From positions 1 through 64,000 of the forward strand of contig JACKJG010000010.1 in assembly GCA_020638065.1 (NCBI GenBank): DNA of 64,000 nucleotides, in the 5' to 3' direction. A program made the translations under genes and the position numbers. The DNA comes from Hyphomicrobiaceae bacterium (lineage in GTDB: Bacteria > Pseudomonadota > Alphaproteobacteria > Rhizobiales > Devosiaceae). A model generated the notes under the pieces. The model did no database searches. It was not told the origin of the DNA and was given only the letters and a program-made list of their open reading frames with translations. Below are positions 1 through 10,272 of the stretch, in pieces. Positions within the stretch are counted from its first letter, which is position 1, and each line of letters begins with the position of its first letter.

Positions 1-2
1 AT

Positions 3-3000
3 TTCAGTGTCGCCAATCCTGCTGGCGGGGCGTACGCGGACCTTCAGTCGGGCGTTTCCTATTCGGCAGACACCGGTATTGATATCCTGAGCCACATCGA
101 GAACCTGCGCGGTTCGGGTGGGGACGACGAGTTCCACGGCGACAGCGGGGACAACACGTTCTTTGCGTCCGGCGGCACCGACGATATAGATGGCCGCGGC
201 GGGACCGACACCTATGATGCCAGCGACGTAACAAGCAGCCTTCTGGTCAATATGGCGACTGGGAACGTGTTCGGCGGCGCAACTGCGAATCTGACTTCCA
301 TCGAAAAAGTGGTCGGCGGTAGCGCCAACGATGTGTTCTCCGGCCTGCAAGACGGCGATGCAGTGGACGGCGGCGGCGGTGAAGACATCGTGGTGTTCAA
401 TGCCAATCGTGCCGATGCCACGATTACGGCAGGCACCGAGCCGGGAACCTACACCGTCACCATCGGCGGTGAAACATTCACAGTCTCCGATGCGGGTCGC
501 CTCAGCTTCAATGATGGCGACATCGTCGTCGTCAGCCAGGATGGGTCGTCGGATTACAATACCATTCAGGAAGGTGTCGACGCCGCCTCCACCGGCGACG
601 AAATCTACGTTCTTGCCGGCACCTACGAGGAATCGGTGTCGGTCATCGGCAAGGATGTGTCGATCATTGGTCAGGGCGATAACACGATTATCGGACCGCC
701 CTCCGGCGACATTCCCATCTCAGTCACGATTCCGGGTTCGTCCAAGCCTGACAAATCCGCGATCATTTTCGTTCAGGACGGCAACGTCGATATTTCCGGC
801 ATCAAGGTCGATGGCGATGGCCGTGGCGACGAGCGCGCCTCCGGCAGCGACGATTACACCGGCATTCTCTACTATAATGCCGATGGACAGATCGACAGCG
901 TCACCGTGACCGGCATTCGCCAGCCCTTGGACGGCAATGGCCACGTTTCCGGTGCCCAGTATGGTGTTGGCGTTTACGCAATCGTTGATGACAGTGGCCC
1001 TCACACGGTTGAGCTTTCCAACAGTCTGGTCGAGGACTTCCAGAAAACCGGTGTGGTCTTTTCGGGATCGGGCCTGACCGCGGATATCCACGACAACGAT
1101 GTCGTCGGCAACAATGGCACGTCGACGACCGCACAGAACGGCATCCAGACCTCGGGCGGTGTTACCGGCTCGATCGACGACAACAATGTCAGCGAGATCG
1201 GCTGGTTCTGGCCCGGTACCGGCACGCAATGGGTGTCGAGCAGCATTCTGGTCTTTGGTGACGAGGTCACCGTAGCCGGCAACACTGTCGACGGCCCGAC
1301 CAACAGCCCGGGAGCAGGCGAAACGCTCAGCGCCGTCGCGATTTACGTGGTTGGCGATACGGGCGGAACCGCCGATCACGTCGTCACCGGCAACATGATT
1401 TCGGACATTCCGTGGGGCATTGTCTCGACCAATTCCGGCGGGACGCCCGATTTCAGCGGGAACACGTTCACCAACACCGAGGACGGCGTCGAAGTCTACT
1501 ATCCCGATGAACCGCTGCACGTCACGGGAACTGATGTCACCGACTATATTTTCGGCGGCTCTGATGCCGACCAAATCGATGGTGGCGGAGGCGACGACTA
1601 TATCGACGGCGGAGCGGGCGCCGATGCCATGTCCGGTGGCACCGGCGATGACACATTCATTGTCGACAATGTTGGCGATACGGTCACCGAGAATGTCGGC
1701 GAAGGCCACGATACCGTCGAAAGCTCTGTCGACTATACGCTGAGCGCCAACGTCGAGGACCTGGTTCTTCAGGACACCATCCTGACGTCGGACACTCAGG
1801 ATTTCGAGAACTTCTCAACCGGCCCGATCGCCGACGGTGAGAACGGCTGGCAAGTTGCCGGTTCCCATGATCAGGAAGTCGTCGACCTTGGCGGAAACAT
1901 GGTTTTCAGAATGTCATCCGACCCGTCGTCGGGTGATTTCGGAGGACCATATTCTCCCGAACTGGCCTTCACCGCCGGAGAGCCACAGACGACCGCCGAC
2001 GGCGATATGCATGTTCTGTCATTCCGCGTCAAACCGGTCTCGGACGTGGCGGACAATTCGCGCCTCGAGGTTGATTTCGGGCTCCCCGACGGAACCGACC
2101 GCAACAACTTTATGGTCATCGAATCGATTGCTGGCCAAGGCGTTCGCATCGCGGTCTCCGATCCGTTGTTGGACGGGAATTGGGATACCGGCGGCGACCT
2201 TAATGACTTTGCCGCGTTCACCGGTAATATTACACTCGCGGACGGTCTGCCGGCCGACCAGTGGCTTAACGTCGAGCTCCGCATGATCTACCATGACGGG
2301 CCTGACAACGACGTCGTCGAGGTCTACGTTGACGGTTTGCTCATCGGAACCAGCACCAGCTTCGAAAACTATCGCGACGCGATCGGCGGAACGCACGCGG
2401 CCAACGCCGAAGCCAATCAGACCAACACAATCTTCTTCCGGGCCTCGGCGGGTGGAGCGCCCAACGACGGGCCGAATGGAGACAACCAGGGCTTCTATTT
2501 CGACGATATCACCAACACCATCGGCAACACCAACAACGTGGATGGTACCGGGAACGATCTGGACAACATGATCGTCGGTACATCCGGTGACAACGTGATT
2601 GATGGTATGGGCGGCAACGACCACATTTCCGCCAACGCCGGCGACGATGCGATTACGGGTGGCGCCGGCGATGACGATGTGGATGGCGGAAGCGGGTACG
2701 ATACCGCCGTCTATGCCTCCGCCCTCGATCCGAAGGCCGACATCTCGTTCAACACGGCGACCGGAAAGTGGGTGGTGGCCGCCAGCGATGGAACCGACAG
2801 TCTCGTCAACGTGGAGGCGATTGACGATGGTTCCGGCCATCAGATCTTGCTCGTAGGCGGCGGCGGATACACTTCGTTGACCGATGCGCTCGCGGATGCT
2901 GGCGACGGGGATACCATCATCATCGCCGGTGGAATGACGCTCAACGAGGGCGTTGTTCAGGTCAACCATGCCGTGACCATCCTTGGTCAGAATGTTGGCG

Positions 3001-4955
3001 TGACGGGATACGACGCTGGTCGAGATACAGCCCACGAGTCCGTTCTGGATGGCGCCCTACAGATCAATGTCGCTGGTGTGGATGTTGACGGCATCAAGAT
3101 CCTCGGCGGCGCAACTGTGCTTGGCGAACCCGCCAGCGTTTATGTCGGTGCGGACAACGTCACGATTGAGAACACCGTCATCGAAGGTGATGGAACCGCT
3201 TCCCGTGCCTTCCTGACCCCCTATGGCGGCGGCGTGATTGGTCTTTTGATTGATGGCAACCTAGTGACAGGATGGGCTAGCTCAGGTGGCTACTTCAATC
3301 CGACCACCGGTTTCACCGTTACGAACAATCATTTCGAGAACGACGGAAATGCGTTCAACGGTGACAATTGGGATGTCAGCACCTTCATTGACGGCAACAC
3401 CTTCACCAATAATTCGAGCGTCGATGTCGCCTACGGCGTGCTGGAGCCCAACGTCGACGTCTCGGCCTTTTTCGGCACGAACACCTATGATACGGGCAAG
3501 GGCGGCGTTTCCATCTACCTTTATGGGAGCACGACCGGCCAACAGGAGGTGACGGGCACAGACTTCGCCGATCACTTCATTCCCACCTACATTTCGAATC
3601 CCAGCAATCTGACGCTGAATGGCGGCGGAGGCGATGACAATATCGAGGGTGGCGCCCTCGACGACGTCATCAATGGTGGCGTCGGGAGTGATACGATCGA
3701 TGGCGCGGGTGGAACCGACACAGTCGTGCTTGACGGAAGCTTTGCCGACTACACGATCGCCGGCTCTGGCGGCACCTACACAGTCGTCATGGGCGTAGAC
3801 ACCGATGTGCTGACCCATATCGAGAAGATCAATATTAACGGCGTGACAGTGGACGCGGACGATGCGCGCACGAATATCGGCGTGACCATTGACTCAATCG
3901 ATGATCCTCAGACTGGTTCGACCATTACTGTCGACGAGAACAGCGCCAGCGGAACCCAGGTGGCCGCGGTCAGCGTGACCAACAGCCAGGCTGCGCTGGG
4001 TGACACGACGACATTCGAACTGCGCGAAACGGGCGGCGGAGCCTATACCGGACCGTTTGCGATCGATGCGTCGGGCAACATCACTGTCAACGGTGCGCTC
4101 GATTTCGAGACCACCACCTCCTATGCCTTGAACGTGGCCGCTATAGATGCCCACGGCAACGAGGACGTCCAAACGTTCACGATCAATGTTGATAACGTCA
4201 ACGAAGCCCCCGGCGCCGGCGTCCTTGCAACGCAGACTCCATCGATTCAGGCTGGTTTGACGGAGGCAGCGCTTGGACTGACCGCAATTGCCGATGAAGA
4301 CGTCGGAGACACGGTCAATTATACGATGACGACGCTCCCGGATCATGGAACGGTGTTTCTGAACGGAACGGAGGTGACCGGCGGTCAAGTTCTCTCGGAA
4401 GCTGACTTGCTGTCTTTGACCTATTCGGCGAGGAATCGCGTCTCCAACGAGGCCATGCAGATAACGGTCAGCGATGGCGTAAACAACGTTCTACTGAACG
4501 TGCAGATCAACGTGACGGCTCCGGTGGATGATGTGCTGCTCGGTGGCAGTCAAGCAGACCGGCTCGACGGGGGCGCCGGAAACGACCTGATCAAGGGCCG
4601 GGGTGGCAACGACACTCTGATCGGTGGCATAAATGCGGACGATTTGCGCGGCCAACGGGGTGACGACACTCTGATTGCGGGCAGGGGGCAGGACATGTTG
4701 ACAGGTGGCGCGGGTGCCGATGTCTTCGTATTCAGCAAGAACCAGCAGAAGAACAAGATCCTGGATTTCCAGGATGGCGTCGACAAACTGGACCTGTCCG
4801 GTTTTGGCTTCTCCAGCAAGGCCGAAGCAAAACTCGCCTTTGCCGAACTGGGGAGCACCAGCGACGACCAGGTTCAGTTTGTGCACGACGGCACCACGCT
4901 CATTGTCAAAGGCATCGATCTGCACGATGTCACCAACGGTGACCTGATCATCTGA
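3..4955 (+). CDS. Giant RTX calcium-binding protein with two beta-helix regions and cadherin-like repeats, 5' end outside window
   Basis: Predicted secreted adhesin or matrix protein. The frame is open from the left edge (first full codon at 3), so the methionine codon at 252 is internal and the true N-terminus is missing; 1650 residues are visible. Order of parts by nucleotide: RTX-like Gly/Asp repeats (to about 540); a right-handed parallel beta-helix of pectate-lyase/NosD type (about 550-1500); RTX repeats of GGxGxDxxx type (1550-1770); a jelly-roll/lectin-like segment (1795-2520); RTX (2560-2700); a second beta-helix (2850-3580); RTX (3610-3730); a cadherin-like domain containing DFET and ending VDNVNEAP (3900-4210); another cadherin/CSPG-like repeat (4210-4510); final RTX repeats (4540-4720); and a 76-residue C-terminal module ending DLII. 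No cysteine is seen. By family knowledge such proteins leave through type I secretion and fold on calcium outside the cell. The ligand or substrate is unknown. Confidence 0.85.
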   Translation, partial: FSVANPAGGAYADLQSGVSYSADTGIDILSHIENLRGSGGDDEFHGDSGDNTFFASGGTDDIDGRGGTDTYDASDVTSSLLVNMATGNVFGGATANLTSIEKVVGGSANDVFSGLQDGDAVDGGGGEDIVVFNANRADATITAGTEPGTYTVTIGGETFTVSDAGRLSFNDGDIVVVSQDGSSDYNTIQEGVDAASTGDEIYVLAGTYEESVSVIGKDVSIIGQGDNTIIGPPSGDIPISVTIPGSSKPDKSAIIFVQDGNVDISGIKVDGDGRGDERASGSDDYTGILYYNADGQIDSVTVTGIRQPLDGNGHVSGAQYGVGVYAIVDDSGPHTVELSNSLVEDFQKTGVVFSGSGLTADIHDNDVVGNNGTSTTAQNGIQTSGGVTGSIDDNNVSEIGWFWPGTGTQWVSSSILVFGDEVTVAGNTVDGPTNSPGAGETLSAVAIYVVGDTGGTADHVVTGNMISDIPWGIVSTNSGGTPDFSGNTFTNTEDGVEVYYPDEPLHVTGTDVTDYIFGGSDADQIDGGGGDDYIDGGAGADAMSGGTGDDTFIVDNVGDTVTENVGEGHDTVESSVDYTLSANVEDLVLQDTILTSDTQDFENFSTGPIADGENGWQVAGSHDQEVVDLGGNMVFRMSSDPSSGDFGGPYSPELAFTAGEPQTTADGDMHVLSFRVKPVSDVADNSRLEVDFGLPDGTDRNNFMVIESIAGQGVRIAVSDPLLDGNWDTGGDLNDFAAFTGNITLADGLPADQWLNVELRMIYHDGPDNDVVEVYVDGLLIGTSTSFENYRDAIGGTHAANAEANQTNTIFFRASAGGAPNDGPNGDNQGFYFDDITNTIGNTNNVDGTGNDLDNMIVGTSGDNVIDGMGGNDHISANAGDDAITGGAGDDDVDGGSGYDTAVYASALDPKADISFNTATGKWVVAASDGTDSLVNVEAIDDGSGHQILLVGGGGYTSLTDALADAGDGDTIIIAGGMTLNEGVVQVNHAVTILGQNVGVTGYDAGRDTAHESVLDGALQINVAGVDVDGIKILGGATVLGEPASVYVGADNVTIENTVIEGDGTASRAFLTPYGGGVIGLLIDGNLVTGWASSGGYFNPTTGFTVTNNHFENDGNAFNGDNWDVSTFIDGNTFTNNSSVDVAYGVLEPNVDVSAFFGTNTYDTGKGGVSIYLYGSTTGQQEVTGTDFADHFIPTYISNPSNLTLNGGGGDDNIEGGALDDVINGGVGSDTIDGAGGTDTVVLDGSFADYTIAGSGGTYTVVMGVDTDVLTHIEKININGVTVDADDARTNIGVTIDSIDDPQTGSTITVDENSASGTQVAAVSVTNSQAALGDTTTFELRETGGGAYTGPFAIDASGNITVNGALDFETTTSYALNVAAIDAHGNEDVQTFTINVDNVNEAPGAGVLATQTPSIQAGLTEAALGLTAIADEDVGDTVNYTMTTLPDHGTVFLNGTEVTGGQVLSEADLLSLTYSARNRVSNEAMQITVSDGVNNVLLNVQINVTAPVDDVLLGGSQADRLDGGAGNDLIKGRGGNDTLIGGINADDLRGQRGDDTLIAGRGQDMLTGGAGADVFVFSKNQQKNKILDFQDGVDKLDLSGFGFSSKAEAKLAFAELGSTSDDQVQFVHDGTTLIVKGIDLHDVTNGDLII

Positions 4956-5583
4956 CCTGACAGGCAGAGCATTCACGGGCCCCGGCCAGTTTGGCCGGGG
5001 TTTTTTCGGGTCATTCCGTCGATAGTGTCGGGCCGGCCGGCGAGGAAAAGTGTGAACCCCGCCCGTAAAACTTTAGCTGGATCGGGGCGATCTGGGCCTA
5101 TTCGTTACCGGATCGGCCTTCAACCATACCTCAACTCATTAATCTGATAGCGGCAAGTCTATCTTTCGTTTGCCGATCTGTTCACCCTAACGATTTGCGC
5201 TTCCGGCGCGTCGCACCGGCCGGGCGAGAAGATGCCGCTTGGGCGGGACCGCGGCGCACGCGTGCAGTTGTTAACTCGACAAACCCGGCATTACGGCCAC
5301 TTCCGTCGTGCCCGGCGCAATCGCCTTAACCAAGCCGTCCCACTCAGCCTCAACGGCACGTTATTCGGCAGAGTGAAGCAAGAGTAAATCCTCTTGAGAC
5401 ATTTACCGCAAATAAACCAAGCACGTAGACCGACTGTTTTCGGCTTGAAAACGAACCTTTAACCAATATACGTCGGATTAAGGCTGAGTAATTAACTTGA
5501 AAAATGCAATGCAATTAAGCATGTAACTTAACATCGATTTTGTTCGCTTCTCGTAAAACTGCGTGAAACGGGGAAGCGGTCAA
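4956..5583. other. 628-base intergenic region upstream of the RTX protease gene
   Basis: Apart from the terminator at its start, no coding frame with plausible codon use is visible. The last 170 bases are markedly AT-rich compared with the surroundings and hold several TTAAC pentamers (near 5268, 5335, 5458, 5492 and 5528). A TTGAAA at 5497-5502 followed about 19 bases later by TGTAAC is a weak promoter candidate. TTAAC resembles CtrA half-sites, but no pair has the consensus 7-base spacing, so I do not call a CtrA site. Confidence 0.4.
4980..5006 (+). terminator. Rho-independent terminator
   Basis: A perfect 9-bp stem (CCCCGGCCA / TGGCCGGGG) with a 3-base loop is followed by six T. It lies 25 bases after the stop codon of the giant RTX gene and separates it from the downstream protease gene. 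Confidence 0.9.
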
Positions 5584-8541
5584 ATGACGATCGAAGATAA
5601 TACAAACAATATTGCAAGTGACGGCTACGAAATTCAGGGCCAGGCGCTGGTAATACCCGCCCATTCAAGCTTGAATGGCGCCCAATTCTGGAGCCTGCAA
5701 GTCGGGGGCATGGGCTCGGCAAGATTTCAGAGCGCCTGGGATTACGCAACGGGCGCGGGAATTACCATCGGACTGGTGGATGAGGGCGTGAACTACACGC
5801 ATCTTGACCTGGTCGACAGCTACAACAGCGACATTGATTACGATCCGCAGGATCCGGACGGTCAATGGGATGCCATGCCCGATGACATGTCGCAGCAGCA
5901 CGGCACCGAGGTGGCCGGCATCATTTCAGGGTCTATCTACAATTCCATCGGGACATTCGGTGCGGCGCCGGACGCGACCATCTCGGCCTCCTATCAGCGT
6001 TTCGGCTCCAGCGTGAACATGGATGACATTGTCGCCAATGTTGGACACCAGTCGACTTTCGACGTTTCCAACAATTCCTGGGGCTTCACTGCTTCGTTTG
6101 CCGACAATTTCAACAATTCCACATTTCATGGCCTGGCGACCGCGATTCAATCGAACGCGGAAACGGGACGCGGTGGACTGGGCACCTCGTTCGTCGTGGC
6201 CGCGGGAAATTCCAAGCTTATGGCGAATGGTGAAAATATCGGAGGCGATTCCAATTTTCACAATCTGTCCAATTCGCGGTTCGCGATTGCGGTCGGTGCG
6301 CACGATTCTCATGGCAACTCCGCCTTTTTTTCCAGCCCCGGCACCAACGTACTTATTTCTGCGCCGGGCGTTGCGCTGGTCACCACCAGCGGCAATGAAG
6401 GCGGCTCCAGCGACTCCGCCTATGTTTCCGGCACGTCGTTTGCCGCGCCTATGGTCAGTGCCGCCATTGCGCTGATGCTTGAGGTTAATCCCAACCTCGG
6501 ATATCGCGACGTCCAGGAGATCCTGGCGATTACCGCCAAGACGGGAATTGACGAAAATGGAGCGGAAAACGGCGCCGGTAATGTCAATGGCGGTGGCCTC
6601 TATTTTTCCCGCGATCTTGGATTTGGCTCGCTTGATGCCGAAGCCGCCGTGCACTTGGCGAAGGTCTGGACCGCATCGTCAACGGCCGCCAACGAGGCCC
6701 ATCTGACCCAGGCTTTCGCTCTGCCTGCGACGACCGATGCCAGCCATCAGGAACTCACGCTCGATCTGACCCCCGAGACGTTCGACAAGTTCGCGACCGA
6801 TTTCGTTGAGCTGTCAATTGCGGTGGACGATGCCGACCTTAAGGATCTGTCCATCGAACTGGTTTCGCCCGATGGGACGCATTCGCTGATCGCTCCCAAT
6901 CTGAACGCTGCAGGCAGTGCCACATCGCTTAGTTTCACCTTCTCTTCTGTCGCGCACTGGGGCGAAAATCCCTTTGGAACATGGACCTTGATCCTGTCGC
7001 ACGATACGCCCTCGGATTCATTCTCGGTCAAGTCCGCATCGCTCGACGTTTATGGCGACTTCGAGGACGAAAACGATGAGTACTACTTCACTTCATCGTT
7101 TGCCCAGCTGGCGGGTGCCAACGATCAGCGAAAGGTCATTGAAGACACTGACGGCGGTGAGGACACTCTCAACTTTGCAGCGGCCGGCAAGGCGGTGTCC
7201 CTGAACATGCATTCAGGTGCGCTTAGCCACGTGGAAGGTGCCGAGTTTGTCGTGAATGGCGATTTTGAGGATGCGATCGGCACCGTCAAGGGCGACAGCA
7301 TCAGTGGCAACGCTCTCAACAACGTACTGCGCGGCGAGGCTGGGGCAGATCGGCTGGATGGGGGCGAAGGTGACGATACCCTCCTCGGCGGTAGTGGAAA
7401 CGACAAGCTGGTCGGCGGAGCGGGGGCGGACTATTTCGATGGCGGAGCGGGTTTTGACACGTTGATTTTCGCGCGCAGTTCAAGCCCGGTTTCCATCGAC
7501 TTGGGCAGCAACATCAACGGTGGTGCTGCTGCGGGCGATACCATCGTGAATGTCGAAGCATTTGTTTTGACCGCTGAAAACGACCAGTTTTGGGCGGGGA
7601 TAGAAGGCAGTGGCACAACTATCCACGCCGGCAAGGGAAATGACGTGGTTTCAACCAATGCCGGCAATGACCTGCTTGACGGTGGCGAAGGGCGGGACAC
7701 GCTGATCGGTGGACTGGGCGACGACACTTACATTGTCGACAACAAGGGTGACCGTGTAAGCGAACTGCTTGGTGGGGGTCACGATCTGGTCAAATCCAAA
7801 GTCAGCTTTTCCCTCAATCAGGGCGACAAGGTCGAGGGCCAGTTTGAGGATCTGGTGCTTTTGGGAGGGGCACGCAAGGGCAGCGGAAACAATGCCGACA
7901 ATCACATTTCGGGATCAAGGTCTTCCAACGTGTTGGACGGCGACCGAGGTGACGATACTTTGGCAGGAAGGGGCGGTGATGACCGCATGCACGGCGGTCA
8001 AGGTGATGACGTATTGAATGGCGGAACTGGCAGAGACGTTGCCTCCGGCGACGCCGGCGCTGATCGCCTCAATGGAGGCAAAGGGAATGACCGCCTGGAT
8101 GGCGGATCAGGCAACGATCTATTGTCAGGCAGTCAAGGCAAGGATCAACTTTCAGGCAGCGCGGGTAAGGACAACCTGAGCGGAGGTACGGGTGCAGACC
8201 GCCTTGACGGTGGTAACGACAGAGATCACCTGGCCGGCGGTTCTGGCAACGATCATCTCAGCGGTGGGCGCGGCAACGACGTTTTGACAGGCGGCCGGGG
8301 GCGCGACGTGTTTGTGTTCGGCAAACACGACGGGGCCGACACGATCACGGATTTCGGAACCGGTCACGACAGGCTCAACCTGTCCGCATTTCACTACAAA
8401 ACCAAGGCCGAGGCCCTAGCGGACTTCAAGTCGGTCGGGCACGGCAATAGCGAAAGTGTTGTATTCGAACACGCCCAGACCAAGATCAAGCTGGACGGCT
8501 TTGATATTCACCACCTCGATGGATCCGATTTGATCATCTGA
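5584..8541 (+). CDS. Subtilisin/kexin-like (S8) serine protease with P domain and RTX repeats
   Basis: Predicted extracellular calcium-dependent serine endopeptidase of 985 residues. ATG 5584 is preferred over GTG 5563 because GGGGAAG (5570-5576) sits 7 bases before it. There is no N-terminal signal peptide, as expected for type I secretion. The catalytic triad is visible: Asp66 (GLVDEGVN), His106 (QQHGTEVAG) and Ser285 (SGTSFAAP), with oxyanion Asn209 (VAAGNS). Residues about 388-491 form a proprotein-convertase P domain (LVSPDGTH, NPFGTWTL). From about residue 570 to the end come long arrays of RTX nonapeptides (GGxGNDxLx, about 7320-7450, 7620-7780, 7900-8320), then a C-terminal module ending DLII that matches two other proteins in the window. 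A convertase-like catalytic plus P domain suggests processing after specific (possibly dibasic) sites, but specificity cannot be read from the sequence. Confidence 0.92.
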   Translation: MTIEDNTNNIASDGYEIQGQALVIPAHSSLNGAQFWSLQVGGMGSARFQSAWDYATGAGITIGLVDEGVNYTHLDLVDSYNSDIDYDPQDPDGQWDAMPDDMSQQHGTEVAGIISGSIYNSIGTFGAAPDATISASYQRFGSSVNMDDIVANVGHQSTFDVSNNSWGFTASFADNFNNSTFHGLATAIQSNAETGRGGLGTSFVVAAGNSKLMANGENIGGDSNFHNLSNSRFAIAVGAHDSHGNSAFFSSPGTNVLISAPGVALVTTSGNEGGSSDSAYVSGTSFAAPMVSAAIALMLEVNPNLGYRDVQEILAITAKTGIDENGAENGAGNVNGGGLYFSRDLGFGSLDAEAAVHLAKVWTASSTAANEAHLTQAFALPATTDASHQELTLDLTPETFDKFATDFVELSIAVDDADLKDLSIELVSPDGTHSLIAPNLNAAGSATSLSFTFSSVAHWGENPFGTWTLILSHDTPSDSFSVKSASLDVYGDFEDENDEYYFTSSFAQLAGANDQRKVIEDTDGGEDTLNFAAAGKAVSLNMHSGALSHVEGAEFVVNGDFEDAIGTVKGDSISGNALNNVLRGEAGADRLDGGEGDDTLLGGSGNDKLVGGAGADYFDGGAGFDTLIFARSSSPVSIDLGSNINGGAAAGDTIVNVEAFVLTAENDQFWAGIEGSGTTIHAGKGNDVVSTNAGNDLLDGGEGRDTLIGGLGDDTYIVDNKGDRVSELLGGGHDLVKSKVSFSLNQGDKVEGQFEDLVLLGGARKGSGNNADNHISGSRSSNVLDGDRGDDTLAGRGGDDRMHGGQGDDVLNGGTGRDVASGDAGADRLNGGKGNDRLDGGSGNDLLSGSQGKDQLSGSAGKDNLSGGTGADRLDGGNDRDHLAGGSGNDHLSGGRGNDVLTGGRGRDVFVFGKHDGADTITDFGTGHDRLNLSAFHYKTKAEALADFKSVGHGNSESVVFEHAQTKIKLDGFDIHHLDGSDLII

Positions 8542-8573
8542 CTTTCTGGCAGCCTTTGCTTCCAGCGACACTT

Positions 8574-8607
8574 CGGCCATGATGTTTTATACATCACGGA
8601 GTGGCCG
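8574..8607. terminator. Possible bidirectional hairpin between convergent genes
   Basis: An interrupted inverted repeat, CGGCCA TGATGT, loop TTTAT, ACATCA CGGAG TGGCCG, lies between the 3' ends of the protease gene and the convergent ASPIC/UnbV gene. It has no clear T tract, so termination is uncertain. Confidence 0.35.
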
Positions 8608-8622
8608 CTGATGTGATCAGGC

Positions 8623-10272
8623 CTACTCCGTCAATTTGTACGCGACGTCCTCGGCGCCACGCTCGATCACGATGTGCTGGTTGGCCAGGAACCGGTAATC
8701 GTGGCTCCATGAGCCGTCGGGCCATTGCACCCGCACGGTGCCGCGATCAAGCAGTCCGAGCCCGATATGGACCGAGCCGGCGTGGCCGGACGCGTGTCCG
8801 CCGCCCACATAGATCGTTCGGCTCATCGACATTGTGCCGACTTTCACCAGCAGCCGGGCTCCCACGGCATGAATATTGCCGCCCTGATCGCGCACGTCGA
8901 TTTCAATCCAGTTACCCAGCGGCTTGTGGCCCCAATCGGTTCTTTGTCCAAGATTGCGGAAGAGCGACACATCGGCCTTCCGGTTGACCACAAGCAGATC
9001 GAGCATCCCATCCCGGTTGAAGTCTTCGACGATGGCGCCGCGCCCGTTCGTCGGCAGCGCAATTCCGGCCATGTCGCCGCTTTCAACGAATTTCCCATCA
9101 ATCGTTTGCAGCAGAAGATTGTCCGGGTCGAATGCCGCGAAATCCGACATCGCCTCGACATTGCCTTTCGCGATGAACAGGTCCAGCCGCCCATCGTTGT
9201 TGAAGTCGGCGAACTCGGAGTGCCAGCCGGTCGAAGGAAGCTTGTCCGGCCCGGTATAAGGTTGGGCTGCAGTCACGCCCTTTTCGAGCGCGATATCGAC
9301 ATATTTCGGATAGGTCGTATCACCCGGATCGTCGAGTGTTTGCAGCTTTGTGTCACCCATCGAGGTCAGGGCATATTCCGGCAAACCATCCGAGTTGAGG
9401 TCCGCCGCCGTGATGCCCATTCCCCAGATGGAAAGATGTGCCCAGCCGTCGGCGCGGCGATAAAGACGCGGAAGGCGCCCTGGTTCGATCTTCCACATCT
9501 GTTCTTCGCCACCGCGATAATATTGCCGGTCGTTGGCGATCCGAAGCGCGGCCTCGCCGGAGCGATTCCAGTCCGAAAACAGCATGGAGAGCGCGCAATA
9601 GCCCGGGCTGAGCGCTTCGGCATCCGCATAAACGGGCGTGCTCGTCCCTGCATCAGGCCGGATGAGGTAATTGTCCGAGCATGTGCCCCAGGGCGATCCG
9701 GGAGCCGTGCGGTCGACATAGTCTCCGAACGCCAGCGTGGGGTAGGTCTGGCCATGTTCCCATTCGGCGGCAAAGGCGGTGGTCCAGTCGCGGCCGCCAT
9801 CGATGTTCCAGGCGCGTTCCGCGCGTTCAAACGTGCATTGTCCAAGCCCGCGAAGAACGATGTTTTCGCCAAGCCGCAACAGTACGAGGTCGAAATTGCC
9901 GTCCGCATCGATATCGAGCGAATAGACGCCCAGTACATTTCTGCTCAGGCGATCGTCGAGGCCAAGAGAACCTTGCGAGAAATGCAGCGCTCCGCCGGGC
10001 TCGCCGTCATTTATGTAGAGTGCTGCAGGCTCGGTGCCGCCTGCCAGCGCGATATCAGGCATGTCGTCGCCATTGCAATCGAATGACGCCCCACCGCCAC
10101 CGACAAAGAACTCCCAGCCGCCCTGATAGGCGTGGTCCATCCCCGCCGCCTGGGCTTCTTCGATGAATTCCGGGACCATGACGGTCTGCAGACGTGCGGC
10201 GCGCTCTTCATTTTGGGCGAACGCCGAATGAACCGCAAAAAGCGAAAGCAAAATCAGGGCAAACCGTTTCAT
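8623..10272 (-). CDS. Exported FG-GAP/VCBS repeat protein with C-terminal ASPIC/UnbV domain (CRTAC1 family)
   Basis: Predicted secreted or periplasmic beta-propeller protein, 549 residues, function not established. A Sec signal peptide is clear (MKRFALILLSLFAVHSAFAQ). The body carries FG-GAP/VCBS-like calcium-loop repeats (DCNGDDMPDIAL, DIDADGNFDLVL, DLNSDGLPEYAL, DFNNDGRLDLFI, DFNRDGMLDLLV). The last about 80 residues form an ASPIC/UnbV domain (GARLLVKVG, YVGGGHASGHAG, RVQWPDGS). Its start codon overlaps the stop of the di-haem cytochrome gene in an ATGA, so the two are co-transcribed and probably translationally coupled. By family knowledge CRTAC1-type proteins are extracytoplasmic; any partnership with the cytochrome is inference. 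Confidence 0.85.
   Translation of the reverse strand: MKRFALILLSLFAVHSAFAQNEERAARLQTVMVPEFIEEAQAAGMDHAYQGGWEFFVGGGGASFDCNGDDMPDIALAGGTEPAALYINDGEPGGALHFSQGSLGLDDRLSRNVLGVYSLDIDADGNFDLVLLRLGENIVLRGLGQCTFERAERAWNIDGGRDWTTAFAAEWEHGQTYPTLAFGDYVDRTAPGSPWGTCSDNYLIRPDAGTSTPVYADAEALSPGYCALSMLFSDWNRSGEAALRIANDRQYYRGGEEQMWKIEPGRLPRLYRRADGWAHLSIWGMGITAADLNSDGLPEYALTSMGDTKLQTLDDPGDTTYPKYVDIALEKGVTAAQPYTGPDKLPSTGWHSEFADFNNDGRLDLFIAKGNVEAMSDFAAFDPDNLLLQTIDGKFVESGDMAGIALPTNGRGAIVEDFNRDGMLDLLVVNRKADVSLFRNLGQRTDWGHKPLGNWIEIDVRDQGGNIHAVGARLLVKVGTMSMSRTIYVGGGHASGHAGSVHIGLGLLDRGTVRVQWPDGSWSHDYRFLANQHIVIERGAEDVAYKLTE

Noticed and set aside
720..1709. Long open frame on the minus strand inside the giant RTX gene (and a similar one at 2019-3035)
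   Set aside because: It mirrors the regular GC-rich Gly/Asp repeat codons of the plus strand, has no ribosome site and no recognisable domain; the plus-strand frame has clear homology throughout.
5458..5540. CtrA binding site upstream of the RTX protease
   Set aside because: Several TTAAC pentamers occur, but none of the pairs has the TTAA-N7-TTAA spacing; the closest pair is 9 bases apart.
7320..8320. Dense short repeats in the protease gene, possible CRISPR-like array
   Set aside because: The repeats are degenerate 27-base units that keep reading frame and encode RTX nonapeptides; there are no constant repeats with unique spacers.
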